Shown one piece after another: positions 18,082 to 27,450 of a stretch of DNA of 64,000 bases. This stretch comes from Galbitalea soli. Lineage in GTDB: Bacteria; Actinomycetota; Actinomycetes; Actinomycetales; Microbacteriaceae. The DNA is taken from NCBI RefSeq assembly GCF_010686725.1, contig NZ_JAAGWZ010000003.1, positions 62,001 to 126,000 on the forward strand. Direction: 5' to 3'. How positions within the stretch are numbered: position 1 is the stretch's first letter; each line of letters begins with the position of its first letter. A program made the position numbers and the translations under genes. The notes beneath the pieces are model-generated. The model had not been told where the DNA came from. It searched no databases and was given only the letters and a program-made list of their open reading frames with translations.

Positions 18082-18116
18082 AAGCGCTTGTGAACACCTG
18101 CGCGATTTTGTACAGT
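18082..18116 (+). promoter_or_regulatory. Promoter with overlapping palindrome, CUT2 operon
   Basis: TTGTGA (18088-18093), 17-base spacer, TACAGT (18111-18116). A perfect palindrome AAGCGCTT (18082-18089) overlaps the -35 and resembles the core of LacI-family operators. No LacI-type gene lies next to it. Confidence 0.5.
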
Positions 18117-18170
18117 AGCGCTCAACACACTTGGCACACAGAGGTACCTGGTGACTGACATGGAGAGATC

Positions 18171-19184
18171 ATGGCTGACGCAACGAAGCGCGAGACCGGG
18201 CTGCTGAAGAGCTCCCCGGTGAACGTCTCCAAGGGACTCATCACCATCGGCAGCGCCACGGTGCTCCTCCTCATCATCAGCGGCATCTTCGCGCCGTCCA
18301 GCATCTCGCCCACCTCGCTCTCCGCGATGCTGCCCGTCGCCTCGGTGCTCGCCATCGCCGGCCTCGGCCAGATGCTCGTCGTGCAGCAGGGCGGCATCGA
18401 CCTCTCGGTCGCCGGCGCCATGTCGCTCGCGGTCGTCATCGTCACCCACGTGCCAGACGGCAACAGTGGGATGCTCGGCCCCGCCGTCCTCCTGGCGATC
18501 GCCTTCGCAATCGCCGCCGGAATCGTCAACGGCCTCATGATCGGTGGCCTCGGCCTCAACCCGATCATCGCCACCCTGGGCACCAACGCGCTGCTCTACG
18601 GCCTCAACCTCGCGATCTCGGGCGGACGCCCCCGCATCACGACCACGCTGCTGGCCTCGATCGGCGGCGGCTCGACGGCCGGCATGCCCAACGCGGTCTT
18701 CTTCGCTCTCGCCGCGCTGTTGCTCGTCGCAGTGTTCGTGAAGCGCACCGTCGCGGGGCGGCGCTTCGAGGTCATCGGCGACAACCCGCGGGCGGCCCGC
18801 GCGATGGGCCTCCGCGTGAAGCTGCACCAGACCTCGGCGTACATCTGGGCGCAGCTGCTGTACTGCGGGGCGGGCATCCTGATCGCCGGCATCACCTCGC
18901 AGCCGATCGCCTACGCGGGCGATACCTACCTGCTGCCCTCCGTGGCCGTCGTCGTGCTCGGCGGCACCTCTCTTCTCGGTGGTCGTGGTTTCGCCATCCC
19001 CACCGTGATCGCTGCGATCTTCTTGCAGCAGCTCAACCAGTTCGTCTTCTCGCTGGGGGTCTCGTCGGCCATCCAGATCATCATCCAGGCCGCCGCACTC
19101 GCGGTCGGCGTCTCGCTCTACACCGTCAACTGGGCCGCGATCTGGACGGCGCTCACGCGTCGCACCCGCGCGGTCACTCCCTAG
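18171..19184 (+). CDS. CUT2 (RbsC-like) sugar ABC permease
   Basis: A 337-residue permease of the ribose/galactofuranose type with about nine to ten membrane helices and the family signatures GQMLVVQQGGIDLSVAGAM and VVVLGGTSLLGGRGF. It starts the long catabolic operon that runs to 28.4 kb. A second permease domain is fused to the ATPase two genes later, so the transporter probably uses two different permease subunits, as in the YtfT/YjfF system. RBS GGAGAG precedes ATG 18171. Confidence 0.92.
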   Translation: MADATKRETGLLKSSPVNVSKGLITIGSATVLLLIISGIFAPSSISPTSLSAMLPVASVLAIAGLGQMLVVQQGGIDLSVAGAMSLAVVIVTHVPDGNSGMLGPAVLLAIAFAIAAGIVNGLMIGGLGLNPIIATLGTNALLYGLNLAISGGRPRITTTLLASIGGGSTAGMPNAVFFALAALLLVAVFVKRTVAGRRFEVIGDNPRAARAMGLRVKLHQTSAYIWAQLLYCGAGILIAGITSQPIAYAGDTYLLPSVAVVVLGGTSLLGGRGFAIPTVIAAIFLQQLNQFVFSLGVSSAIQIIIQAAALAVGVSLYTVNWAAIWTALTRRTRAVTP

Positions 19185-19258
19185 TCATTCACCACACAAA
19201 CCCGACCTCGGTCGGAACCCGCAACAGAGGCGTTGCGACTCAACAGGAGGAAAACCAA

Positions 19259-20362
19259 ATGAAACCTCGCACCAAGTTAGGAACACTCGCGGTCGCAGTG
19301 GCCGCAGTGTCGCTCATCCTCTCCGGCTGCAGCAGCACCGGTGGAGGAGGCAGCACCGCCGGCGGCGCTGTCACCCACGTCAAGGGCGCACCGTCGTGGT
19401 GTGGAACGAAGAAGATCTCGCTCGCACTCCTCGACGGCTTCGGCGGCAACAGCTGGCGTCTCGTCACCACCGCATCCGGTAAGGATGAGGCGTCCAAGTG
19501 CCCGAGCGTCACGAAGTACCTGTACGCCGACGGCCAGGGCAACGTGCAGAAGGCCATCTCCGACATCAAGGGCATGGTCTCCACCGGCGTCAACGCCATG
19601 GTGGTCTTCCCGGATGCCGGCCAGGCCATCCTCCCGGCCCTCACGACCGCCTACAAGGCCGGCGTCGTGACGGTTCCCTACCGCGTGTTCCCCGGCGGCA
19701 AGGCGGGCGTCAACTACGACAAGTGGATCGGCGACGACTTCGCCAACGACGGCAACAACTGGGCCGCGTGGATCACGAAGAACGTGCCGAACGGCGGCAA
19801 CATCCTGTTCCTGGGTGGCCCCGCCGGCAACAGCCAGAGCGTGACGGAGTACAACGCCCTTCGCAAGGGACTCTCCGACAAGTACACGTTCATCGGTGAG
19901 ACCCCGTTCCAGCCCACCAACTGGGACCCGACCCTCACTCAGCAGCTGCTGAGCGCTGACATCGCCAAGTACCCGAAGATCGACGTCATCGTCTCCGACT
20001 TCGGACCCACCCTGGTGAGCGCCCTTCCGCTGTTCCCGAAGAGCGGACGCTCCATTCCCGCCCTCGCCACCTCCGACGGCAACTCGCTGAGCTGCTTCTG
20101 GGAGGACAACCACGCCGCGAACCCCGACTTCAAGCTCATGACCGTTGCCACCGGTAACGACAACGTGCGCCTCGCAGTCGACTACGCGGTGGCGAAGGCC
20201 ACCGGTGGCGAGATCCCGACCGCCGACTCCTTCAAGGGACCGATCTTCGAAGATTCCGTCAGCCAGCAGCCCCACGGCGTGCAGTGCGACAAGAACCTTC
20301 CCGGTGACGTCTACCTGTCGGCTCAGATGCCCGGTGCAACCCAGGCGACGCTCGGCAAGTAA
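19259..20362 (+). CDS. CUT2 sugar-binding lipoprotein (RbsB-like)
   Basis: A 367-residue periplasmic-binding-type lipoprotein: signal peptide, lipobox LSGC, then the type 1 binding fold (ISLALLDGFGGNSWR, IKGMVSTGVNAMVVFPDAG, NILFLGGPAGNSQSV). A strong AGGAGG ribosome site and a hairpin after the stop fit high expression. The ligand may be a sugar, polyol or amine; not decidable from sequence. Confidence 0.9.
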   Translation: MKPRTKLGTLAVAVAAVSLILSGCSSTGGGGSTAGGAVTHVKGAPSWCGTKKISLALLDGFGGNSWRLVTTASGKDEASKCPSVTKYLYADGQGNVQKAISDIKGMVSTGVNAMVVFPDAGQAILPALTTAYKAGVVTVPYRVFPGGKAGVNYDKWIGDDFANDGNNWAAWITKNVPNGGNILFLGGPAGNSQSVTEYNALRKGLSDKYTFIGETPFQPTNWDPTLTQQLLSADIAKYPKIDVIVSDFGPTLVSALPLFPKSGRSIPALATSDGNSLSCFWEDNHAANPDFKLMTVATGNDNVRLAVDYAVAKATGGEIPTADSFKGPIFEDSVSQQPHGVQCDKNLPGDVYLSAQMPGATQATLGK

Positions 20363-20379
20363 CACCCTCGAGTGACGTG

Positions 20380-20412
20380 CCGGGTCGGCGGAGCATCCCT
20401 TCGCCGGCCCGG
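20380..20412 (+). terminator. Intercistronic hairpin after the binding-protein gene
   Basis: Arms 20380-20390 and 20402-20412 pair over 11 bases with one G-T wobble and an 11-base loop. It lies inside the operon, so it may stabilise the binding-protein mRNA or stop part of the transcription rather than end the operon. Confidence 0.5.
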
Positions 20413-20454
20413 TACCCACCCGGCCACCACACTCTCGACCCGCAAAGGCACCCC

Positions 20455-22983
20455 GTGAACAACCAAGTCCTGACGCCGACGACCGTCGCAACGCTCGCGA
20501 TGTCCGACATCTCGAAGAACTACTCGGGCGTCGCGGCTCTCACCGACGTCTCGGTCGAGATCCTCCCCGGCGAGGTGCACGCCATCCTCGGCGAGAACGG
20601 TGCCGGCAAGTCCACCCTCATGAACGTCGCAACCGGCACCACGAAGCCGGATGCGGGAACGATCACGGTGCAGGGCACGGTCATCCCGGCCCTCACACCC
20701 GGCCTCGCGACCTCACTCGGCATCGCCATCGTGCACCAGCACCCCGCCGTGCTGCCCGACATGACCGTGCTGGAGAACCTGCAGGTCGCCCTCCCCTCCT
20801 CCGTCTTCGCCGGTGACCAGGGCGCCGCGGCTGCGGCGCGAGCCATGCTCGATGGAGTCGACCTCGACGTGCACCTGAACGAGCGCGTCGAGAACCTGAC
20901 CGTCGCCCAGCGCCACCTGCTGGAGATCGCGAAGGCGCTCGCCGTGCGGCCCGCGCTGCTGATCCTCGACGAGCCGACCGCGCCGCTCGGCGGCGCCGCC
21001 GTCGACCTGCTCTTCCGCCGCGTGCGCGACGTCGTCGCCGCGGGCACCTCCGTCGTCTACATCACCCACCGCATGGCCGAGGTTCGGGAACTCGCCGACC
21101 GGGTCACCGTGCTGCGCGACGGCCGCGTGCGCGGCACCGCACAGGTCGCCGAGATCACCGACCACGAGCTGCTCGCGATGATCGTCGGCCGTCAGCTCGA
21201 CTCCACCTTCCCGCCGAAGCGCGAGTCGACACCGGATGACGCGGTCAACTTCCGCCTCGCGGGCTTCGGCGGCCCCGGCTTCGTCGACTTCTCGGCCGAG
21301 GCCGTGCGCGGCGAGATCATCGGAATCGCCGGCGTCGTGGGCAACGGCCAGAGCGAGCTGCTGCGCGCACTCGCCGGCCTCGAGACCTTCAATGGAACGG
21401 TCGAGATCGAGGGCAACGCCCTCACCTCCCGCGACCTGCTGCACCGGGCGGCGTACATGCCCGCCGACCGTCACGGCGAGGGGCTCGCGATGAGCCTCTC
21501 GGTGCGGGAGAACGCGGCGATCTCGGCGCTGAAATCGTTCAAGCGGTTCCTCTTCGTGAGCCGGCGCACCGAGCTGAAGACCGTCGGCGAGTCGCTCCGG
21601 TCGCTCTCGGTGAAGGCTCCGTCGATGGATGCGGCGGTCTCGTCGCTCTCGGGCGGCAACCAGCAGAAGGTGGTCATCTCCCGCGCTCTGCTCTCCGACC
21701 CCGTCCTGCTCATCGCCGACGAGCCGACCCAGGGCGTCGACGTGGGTGCCCGCGCCGAGATCTACGCGATCCTGCGCGAGGCGTCGAGCCGCGGCATCCC
21801 GGTCGTCATCGCGTCGTCGGACGCGAAGGAGCTCGAGGGTCTCTGCGACCAGGTCATCGTGATGTCGCGCGGTCAGATCGTCGAGACGCTCAGAGGTGAC
21901 GACATCACCGAGGAGCGCATCGTCTCCGCGGCCGTCGCGGCCACCACCGAGGCCGTCTCGGTCGTCTCGGGGCGGGCCACCGCACCGCGCGCCTCGCGAT
22001 TCCGTCGCTTCATTCAGGGCGACTACGCGCCGACCGCGCTCGTCGGTGCCGTCATCGTGATCCTGGGCGCGTACATCCTCACGCAGAACCCGGCCTACCT
22101 CTCCACCTTCAACGTCACCAACCTGCTGACCGCCGCCACCGCCCTCGGCTTCATCGCCATGGGGCAGAACATCGCGCTCCTGACGGGCGGCATCGACCTG
22201 TCGGTAGGCCCGCTCGCCGGCTTCCTCGTGGTGGTCGCGTCGTTCTTCATCAATGACGGAAAGCCGATCGGGATGGTGATCCTCGGGCTTGTGCTCATGA
22301 TCGTCGTCGCGGCGGTGGTGGGTCTCGTGAACGGCGCGCTGATCCGCTTCGGCAAGTTCACCCCGATCGCCGCGACCCTGACGCTCTACATCGCGCTCGG
22401 CGGATTCGCGCTGCTGCTCCGGCCCGAGCAGGGCGGCTACATCAGCCAAGGGTTCCAGGGCTTCGTCAACACGACCTTCGGTCCGATCCCGCTGTTCTTC
22501 ATCGTGATCGTGCTGCTCACCGCGGGCATGGAGTTCGCGCTGCGCAAGCGCCGCTGGGGCTGGCGGCTGCGGGCCGTGGGCTCGAACGAGGAGTCGGCGC
22601 GGCGGATCGGTATCGGGATCAACCGCACGGTCATCCTGGGCTACGTGGCGACCGCGCTGTTCGTGGTGCTCGGAGCGGTGATGCTGACCGGCCAGTACGG
22701 GATCGGCGATCCCTCGCAGGGTTCGGCCTACACGCTCACGAGCATCACGGCCGTGGTGCTCGGCGGCACGAGTCTGCTCGGTGGTCGGGGCACCTTCGTG
22801 GGCACGCTGCTGGGCTCGCTGCTGCTGCAGCAGGTGCTCAACGCGACGGTGTTCCTGGGCCTCGGGACCGTGTTCCAGTACTTCTTCCAGGGCATCCTCA
22901 TCCTCGCGGCGGCGATCCTCTACACGGTCGGGCGCTTCCGCCGTCGGAAGCGTGCCCTCGAGATCGAGGGCGAACTGGGTTAG
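20455..22983 (+). CDS. Fused CUT2 ABC ATPase and permease (RbsA-RbsC fusion)
   Basis: An 842-residue protein. Residues 17-250 are the first nucleotide-binding domain (Walker A GENGAGKST at 46-54, Walker B LLILDEPTAP, degenerate signature LTVAQRH). Residues 255-510 are the second (GVVGNGQSELL in place of Walker A, LSGGNQQK signature, LIADEPTQGVDVG), as normal for RbsA-type ATPases. From about 520 to the end is a complete RbsC-like permease (IALLTGGIDLSVGPLAG, VVLGGTSLLGGRGTF). RbsA and RbsC are usually separate. The start is GTG 20455, six bases after AAAGG. It should pair with the permease at 18171. Confidence 0.92.
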   Translation: MNNQVLTPTTVATLAMSDISKNYSGVAALTDVSVEILPGEVHAILGENGAGKSTLMNVATGTTKPDAGTITVQGTVIPALTPGLATSLGIAIVHQHPAVLPDMTVLENLQVALPSSVFAGDQGAAAAARAMLDGVDLDVHLNERVENLTVAQRHLLEIAKALAVRPALLILDEPTAPLGGAAVDLLFRRVRDVVAAGTSVVYITHRMAEVRELADRVTVLRDGRVRGTAQVAEITDHELLAMIVGRQLDSTFPPKRESTPDDAVNFRLAGFGGPGFVDFSAEAVRGEIIGIAGVVGNGQSELLRALAGLETFNGTVEIEGNALTSRDLLHRAAYMPADRHGEGLAMSLSVRENAAISALKSFKRFLFVSRRTELKTVGESLRSLSVKAPSMDAAVSSLSGGNQQKVVISRALLSDPVLLIADEPTQGVDVGARAEIYAILREASSRGIPVVIASSDAKELEGLCDQVIVMSRGQIVETLRGDDITEERIVSAAVAATTEAVSVVSGRATAPRASRFRRFIQGDYAPTALVGAVIVILGAYILTQNPAYLSTFNVTNLLTAATALGFIAMGQNIALLTGGIDLSVGPLAGFLVVVASFFINDGKPIGMVILGLVLMIVVAAVVGLVNGALIRFGKFTPIAATLTLYIALGGFALLLRPEQGGYISQGFQGFVNTTFGPIPLFFIVIVLLTAGMEFALRKRRWGWRLRAVGSNEESARRIGIGINRTVILGYVATALFVVLGAVMLTGQYGIGDPSQGSAYTLTSITAVVLGGTSLLGGRGTFVGTLLGSLLLQQVLNATVFLGLGTVFQYFFQGILILAAAILYTVGRFRRRKRALEIEGELG

Positions 22984-23007
22984 CCCGGCTCCGCTGTTAA
23001 GCGACGC

Positions 23008-23035
23008 TTGAAAATTGACCGCCAAACTGTAGAGT
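23008..23035 (+). promoter_or_regulatory. Internal promoter before the SDR gene
   Basis: TTGAAA (23008-23013), 16-base spacer, TAGAGT (23030-23035). It could drive the enzymes separately from the transporter genes. Five and four of six positions match consensus. Confidence 0.45.
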
Positions 23036-23083
23036 ATTACTGCACAGCACTCCAAGGCCGTGCACTGCAAAGGAGCAGATCTG

Positions 23084-23863
23084 ATGGGTGAACGACTCGC
23101 CGGCCGGACGATCATCGTCACGGGTGCCGCGTCGGGGATCGGCGCGGGACTCGCGCGCGGATTCGCGGCCGAGGGTGCGAACGTCGTCATCGCCGATCTC
23201 AACCTCGACGCGGGCGCGGGTATCGCTGCGGAGATCGAGGCGAACGGTGGACAGGCCATCGCCGTCAGGGTCGACGTCACCGACCGGGTCCAGGTCGCCG
23301 CGGGTGTGTACGCCGCGGTCGAGCGCTTCGGACGCCTCGACGCCTACTTCAACAACGCCGGCATGAACGCCCCCATGAAGTACATCGACATCACCGAGTC
23401 CAACTTCGAACTCGTCATGAAGGTCAACGCGCTCGGCGTGCTGATCGGCACCCAGGAGGCCGTGAAGCAGTTCCGGGCTCAGGGCGGCGGCGGCAAGGTC
23501 ATCAACACGGCGTCCATCGCGGGCAGGACCGGCTTCCCCGACTTCGCCCCGTACAGCGCCGCGAAGGCCGCTGTCATCTCGCTCACCCAGTCGGCGGCGC
23601 GCTCCTTCGCCGCCGAGGGGATCACCGTCAACGCCTTCGCGCCCGGGGTCGTCGCGACGCCGCTGTGGACGAAGCTCGACGCCGACCTCGCCGCCATGGG
23701 CGCGGCCGACGCCGGTTTCGACTCGATGGCGGCCGACATCCTCCTCGGACGCCCCGCGCAGCCCGAGGACATCGTCCCGACCGCGATCTTCCTCGCGGCC
23801 GCCGACTCCGACTACATCACCGGCCAGGTCATCCCCATCGAAGGCGGAATGATCCTTGTCTGA
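23084..23863 (+). CDS. Short-chain dehydrogenase/reductase (SDR)
   Basis: A 259-residue classical SDR. Cofactor motif TGAASGIG, then NNAG, the catalytic Ser (NTASIAG) and Y-x3-K in YSAAKAA, and the C-terminal ITGQVIPIEGGM. Asp in IADLNLD after strand 2 suggests NAD preference. The start is ATG 23084 behind AAGGAG. Placed after a sugar-type importer and before three alcohol dehydrogenases, it probably oxidises a polyol or sugar intermediate. Substrate unknown. Confidence 0.9.
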   Translation: MGERLAGRTIIVTGAASGIGAGLARGFAAEGANVVIADLNLDAGAGIAAEIEANGGQAIAVRVDVTDRVQVAAGVYAAVERFGRLDAYFNNAGMNAPMKYIDITESNFELVMKVNALGVLIGTQEAVKQFRAQGGGGKVINTASIAGRTGFPDFAPYSAAKAAVISLTQSAARSFAAEGITVNAFAPGVVATPLWTKLDADLAAMGAADAGFDSMAADILLGRPAQPEDIVPTAIFLAAADSDYITGQVIPIEGGMILV

Positions 23864-23905
23864 TCGACCCAGGCTCCGCCTGTCCTCACTGAAGGGTGCA
23901 CCATC

Positions 23906-25285
23906 ATGACAACAGCCACCTACGGCACCAACGCGGTCGACTGGGAAGACCGGATCCAGTTCGACCGGCTGCGCGAGGAGCGACTCGCCCGCCTGAAGGC
24001 TCAGCTCGTGGAGTCGGATCTGGGTGCGGTGCTCGCCTTCGACTTCTCGAACATCCGCTACATGTCGGGCACCCACATCGGCACCTGGGCGATGGACAAG
24101 CTCATCAGGTTCGCGCTGCTGACCCGCAACTCCGACCCCATCGTGTGGGACTTCGGTTCGGCCGCGAAGCACCACCAGCTGTACAACCCGTGGCTGAGCA
24201 CCACGACCGCCGAGATGGACGCCGACCCGCACGCCCCGCACCACGGTGCCGTGCGTCCGCGGCTGGAGTCGGGGGCCCGCGCGGGCATCTCGACACTGCG
24301 CGGGGCGTTCAACCCCGACGCGGGCATCGCCGAGGAGGTCGCGCGCAAGATCAAGCGCGAGCTGGAGAAGTTCGGCCTTCTGGGCGAGCCGCTCGGCGTC
24401 GACGTGATCGAGCTCCCCGTCCTGTTCGCTCTGCAGCAGGCGGGCGTCACGGTGGTGGACGGCCAGCAGGTGTTCCTGCAGGCGCGCTCCATCAAGACCG
24501 GCGACGAGATCGCGCTCCTCACCCAGGCGGCGTCGATGGTCGACTCCGCCTACGACAAGCTGTACGAGTTCCTCCGCCCCGGCGTTCGCGAGAACGAGAC
24601 GGTCGGCCTCGTCGCCAAGACCCTGTACGACCTGGGATCGGAGTATGTCGAGGGCGTCAACGCGATCTCGGGCGAGCGCTGCTCGCCGCACCCGCACGTC
24701 TACTCCGACCGGCTCATCCGCCCCGGCGACCCCGCGTTCTTCGACATCCTGCACTCGTACAACGGCTACCGCACCTGCTACTACCGCACCTTCGCGGTCG
24801 GGTCGGCGAGCACCGCGCAGAACGACGCCTACCGGCGCGCGCGCGAGTACATGGACCGTGCGATCGCCCTCGTGCGCCCCGGTGCGACGACCGCCGACAT
24901 CGTGAGCGTGTGGCCGACCGCGCAGGAGTTCGGATTCCCCGACGAGGAGGCCGCCTTCGCTCTGCAGTACGGCCACGGCGTCGGGCTCTCCATCTGGGAG
25001 AAGCCGATCTTCTCGCGGCTCGTCTCGCTCGACCACCCGGAAGAGCTCAAGGAGGGCATGGTCTTCGCCCTCGAGACCTACTGGCCGTCGAAGGACGGCA
25101 TCGGGGCCGCGCGCATCGAGGAGGAGGTCGTCGTCACGGCGACCGGGTGCGAGGTGATCACGAAGTTCCCCGCGGAGGACCTGCTGATCGCCGGACAGCG
25201 GTACTACAACGTCGCCGGTCCGCTGCCGGTGCTGCGGTCATCCCAGTCGCACCTCAACACGGCCGCCGGCCGTGGCGAAGAGTAG
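23906..25285 (+). CDS. M24-family (creatinase/Xaa-Pro aminopeptidase fold) protein with Cys in the metal site
   Basis: A 459-residue protein with the pita-bread fold signatures: Asp280 in FFDILHSYNGY, His357 in YGHGVGL, Glu390 in MVFALETYW and Glu406/407 near RIEEEVVV. The second metal Asp, expected 11 residues after Asp280, is Cys291 (GYRTCYYRTF). So it may not be a normal dimetal peptidase. The fold also includes non-peptidases such as creatinase and the DMSP lyase DddP. In this operon a role in cleaving a small imported molecule is more likely than peptide cleavage. That is inference. Confidence 0.82.
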   Translation: MTTATYGTNAVDWEDRIQFDRLREERLARLKAQLVESDLGAVLAFDFSNIRYMSGTHIGTWAMDKLIRFALLTRNSDPIVWDFGSAAKHHQLYNPWLSTTTAEMDADPHAPHHGAVRPRLESGARAGISTLRGAFNPDAGIAEEVARKIKRELEKFGLLGEPLGVDVIELPVLFALQQAGVTVVDGQQVFLQARSIKTGDEIALLTQAASMVDSAYDKLYEFLRPGVRENETVGLVAKTLYDLGSEYVEGVNAISGERCSPHPHVYSDRLIRPGDPAFFDILHSYNGYRTCYYRTFAVGSASTAQNDAYRRAREYMDRAIALVRPGATTADIVSVWPTAQEFGFPDEEAAFALQYGHGVGLSIWEKPIFSRLVSLDHPEELKEGMVFALETYWPSKDGIGAARIEEEVVVTATGCEVITKFPAEDLLIAGQRYYNVAGPLPVLRSSQSHLNTAAGRGEE

Positions 25286-25313
25286 CGTCGGCGGAGTCGA
25301 AGGAAGTACTGCG

Positions 25314-26381
25314 ATGAGGGCAGCCGTGTACTACGGCGCGCACGACGTGCGGGTCGAAGAGGTCGAGTCGCCGGTTCGGCGCGCGGGCGAGGTGCTGCTG
25401 CGCGTGCTGCGCAGCGGGATGTGCGGGACGGATGCCACCGAGTGGCGCGCAGGCCCGCACCTGTTCCCGGTGGGCGAGACCCCGCATCCCGTCACCGGCC
25501 ACCACGGACCGATGGTGTTCGGGCACGAGTTCGTCGGCGAGGTGGTCGAGGCGGATCCCGCGGGGCACCTGACCGCCGGGGACCTCGTCGCGAGCGGCGC
25601 AGGCGTCTCGTGCGGGCACTGCGTGCGCTGCCTCGAGGGGCGCACCAACCTGTGCCTGAGCTACTACACGCTCGGCCTCAACGTGCCCGGCGGCATGGCC
25701 GAGCTGGTCTCGGTGCCCGAGTCGGTGCTGGTGCCGATCCCCGCGGGGCTCTCGGTCGACTACGCGGGGCTCTCGCAGCCGCTCGCGGTCGGGCTGCACG
25801 CGGCACGCCGCACCGGGGTGAAGGACGGCGACACGGTCGTTCTCATCGGCGCCGGCGCGATCGGATCCTTCGTGCTCACCGGGCTCAAATACCTCGCGGA
25901 TGTCGACGTCACCGTGGTGGACTTCCCCGGCGACCGGCTCAACCGCGCGCTGCGCCTGGGGGCGAGCAGGATCGTGCCCGCGGGGGATGACGCGCGCGCG
26001 AGCATCCTGGCCGCCATCGGCAGCGGCGGGGCCGACATCGTCGTGGAGGCGAGCGGCGCACCCGGGCAGCTGAACAACGCGGTCAGCCTCGCGCGCAACG
26101 GGGGAACGGTGCTCCAGGTCGGCCTGCCGGCCCGCCCGCAGGAGGTCGACATCGCGCCGCTCGTGCTGCGCGAGATCACCGTGCAGACCACGCTCGCGCA
26201 CGTCTGCGGACAGGACCTCGCGCCGGCCCTCGAGATCCTGGCCACCACCAACCTGGGTGCGGAGCTGCTCGACAGCGTGCACCCCCTCGACGATATCGCC
26301 GAGCAGCTCGAACGGCTCGCCACCGGGAAGCTCGAAGGAAAAGTCCTGTTCGACCCGCAATTGAGAGGAACCGCATCATGA
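25314..26381 (+). CDS. Zinc-dependent alcohol dehydrogenase (MDR), first of three
   Basis: A 355-residue medium-chain dehydrogenase. Catalytic zinc ligands Cys37 (SGMCGTD) and the GHE motif (VFGHEFVGE); a full structural-zinc lobe with four cysteines (SCGHCVRCLEGRTNLC); nucleotide motif GAGAIGSF. The start is ATG 25314, behind GAAGGAAG; a longer reading would overlap the M24 gene. Probably oxidises a polyol or secondary alcohol. It overlaps the next gene by 4 bases. Confidence 0.88.
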   Translation: MRAAVYYGAHDVRVEEVESPVRRAGEVLLRVLRSGMCGTDATEWRAGPHLFPVGETPHPVTGHHGPMVFGHEFVGEVVEADPAGHLTAGDLVASGAGVSCGHCVRCLEGRTNLCLSYYTLGLNVPGGMAELVSVPESVLVPIPAGLSVDYAGLSQPLAVGLHAARRTGVKDGDTVVLIGAGAIGSFVLTGLKYLADVDVTVVDFPGDRLNRALRLGASRIVPAGDDARASILAAIGSGGADIVVEASGAPGQLNNAVSLARNGGTVLQVGLPARPQEVDIAPLVLREITVQTTLAHVCGQDLAPALEILATTNLGAELLDSVHPLDDIAEQLERLATGKLEGKVLFDPQLRGTAS

Positions 26382-27436
26382 GAGCAGCCGTCTTCCACGG
26401 CGACCACGACATCCGCATCGAGGATGTCGCAGCCCCGGCCGGCCCCGGCGAGGGCGAGGTGCTCCTCCGCCCCTACTGGTGCGGGATCTGCGGGACCGAC
26501 CTGCACGAGTACGCGATGGGCCCGATCGTGATTCCCGCGCATCCGCACCGTCTGAACGGCTCGCAGCTGCCGCAGATCCTCGGGCACGAGTTCTCGGCCG
26601 AGATCGTCGAGGTGGGCAAGGGCGTCACCTCGGTGACCGTGGGTCAGCGCGTCTCCGTCATGCCGCTGCTCTACTGCGGCAGCTGCTACTACTGCCGCCG
26701 GGGACTCAACCACCTGTGCCAATCGATGGCGTGCATCGGGCTCAGCTACCAGTGGGGCGGCATCGCCGAGCTCGCGGTCGTGCCGGTCAGCCACATCAGT
26801 GTTCTCCCGGACGAGGTCAGCGACCTGCAGGGCGCTCTCGTCGAGCCGGGCGCGGTGGCCGCCTACGGCGTCGACACCGCCCAGGTGCGCGCCGGTGACA
26901 CCGTCCTCATCACGGGCGCCGGGCCGATCGGTGCCCTCGCCTCGCTCTACGCCTACTCGCTGGGCGCCAACGTCATCGTCTCCGAGGTGAACCCCACGCG
27001 GGCCGCCCTCGCGAAGAGCCTCGACGTGGGCGAGGTCGTCGACCCGTCGAAGGTCGACGTGGCCGCGTGGCTGAAGGACCGCACCGGCGGGATCGGGGCG
27101 GATGCCGTCATCGAGTGCTCGGGCAACGAGCGCGCGCTGCAGACCGCCGTCGCGGCCGTCCGCTCCGCCGGTCGCATCTCGCAGACCGGCCTGCACACCC
27201 GCGCCGCGTCGATCGAGCCGATGGTGCTCTCGGAGCACGACATCACCCTCGCCGGCACCTGGTGCTACCCGGTGACCGACTGGCCGCGCATCATCGACCT
27301 CATCTCGCGCGGACGCTACCCCGTCGAGAAGGTCGTGAGCGCACAGATCGAAATGGCCGACGTCGTGGAGAAGGGCTTCGAGACGCTGCTCAGCCCCACC
27401 GGCGACCAGGTCAAAGTGCTCGTCAACGCCCGCTGA
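26378..27436 (+). CDS. Zinc-dependent alcohol dehydrogenase, 2,3-butanediol dehydrogenase-like
   Basis: A 352-residue medium-chain dehydrogenase with catalytic Cys38 (CGICGTDLHEY), LGHEFSAE, a four-cysteine structural zinc lobe (YCGSCYYCRRGLNHLC) and GAGPIGALA. The GTDLHEYAMGPIVIP region resembles 2,3-butanediol dehydrogenases. It is translationally coupled to the gene before. A vicinal diol or polyol substrate is plausible. Confidence 0.88.
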   Translation: MRAAVFHGDHDIRIEDVAAPAGPGEGEVLLRPYWCGICGTDLHEYAMGPIVIPAHPHRLNGSQLPQILGHEFSAEIVEVGKGVTSVTVGQRVSVMPLLYCGSCYYCRRGLNHLCQSMACIGLSYQWGGIAELAVVPVSHISVLPDEVSDLQGALVEPGAVAAYGVDTAQVRAGDTVLITGAGPIGALASLYAYSLGANVIVSEVNPTRAALAKSLDVGEVVDPSKVDVAAWLKDRTGGIGADAVIECSGNERALQTAVAAVRSAGRISQTGLHTRAASIEPMVLSEHDITLAGTWCYPVTDWPRIIDLISRGRYPVEKVVSAQIEMADVVEKGFETLLSPTGDQVKVLVNAR

Positions 27437-27450
27437 GAGGGAACCCCATC

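Noticed and set aside
17680-18170. Recombination or att site flanking an integrated element
   Set aside because: Repeats are local and no integrase, transposase or tRNA is in reach.
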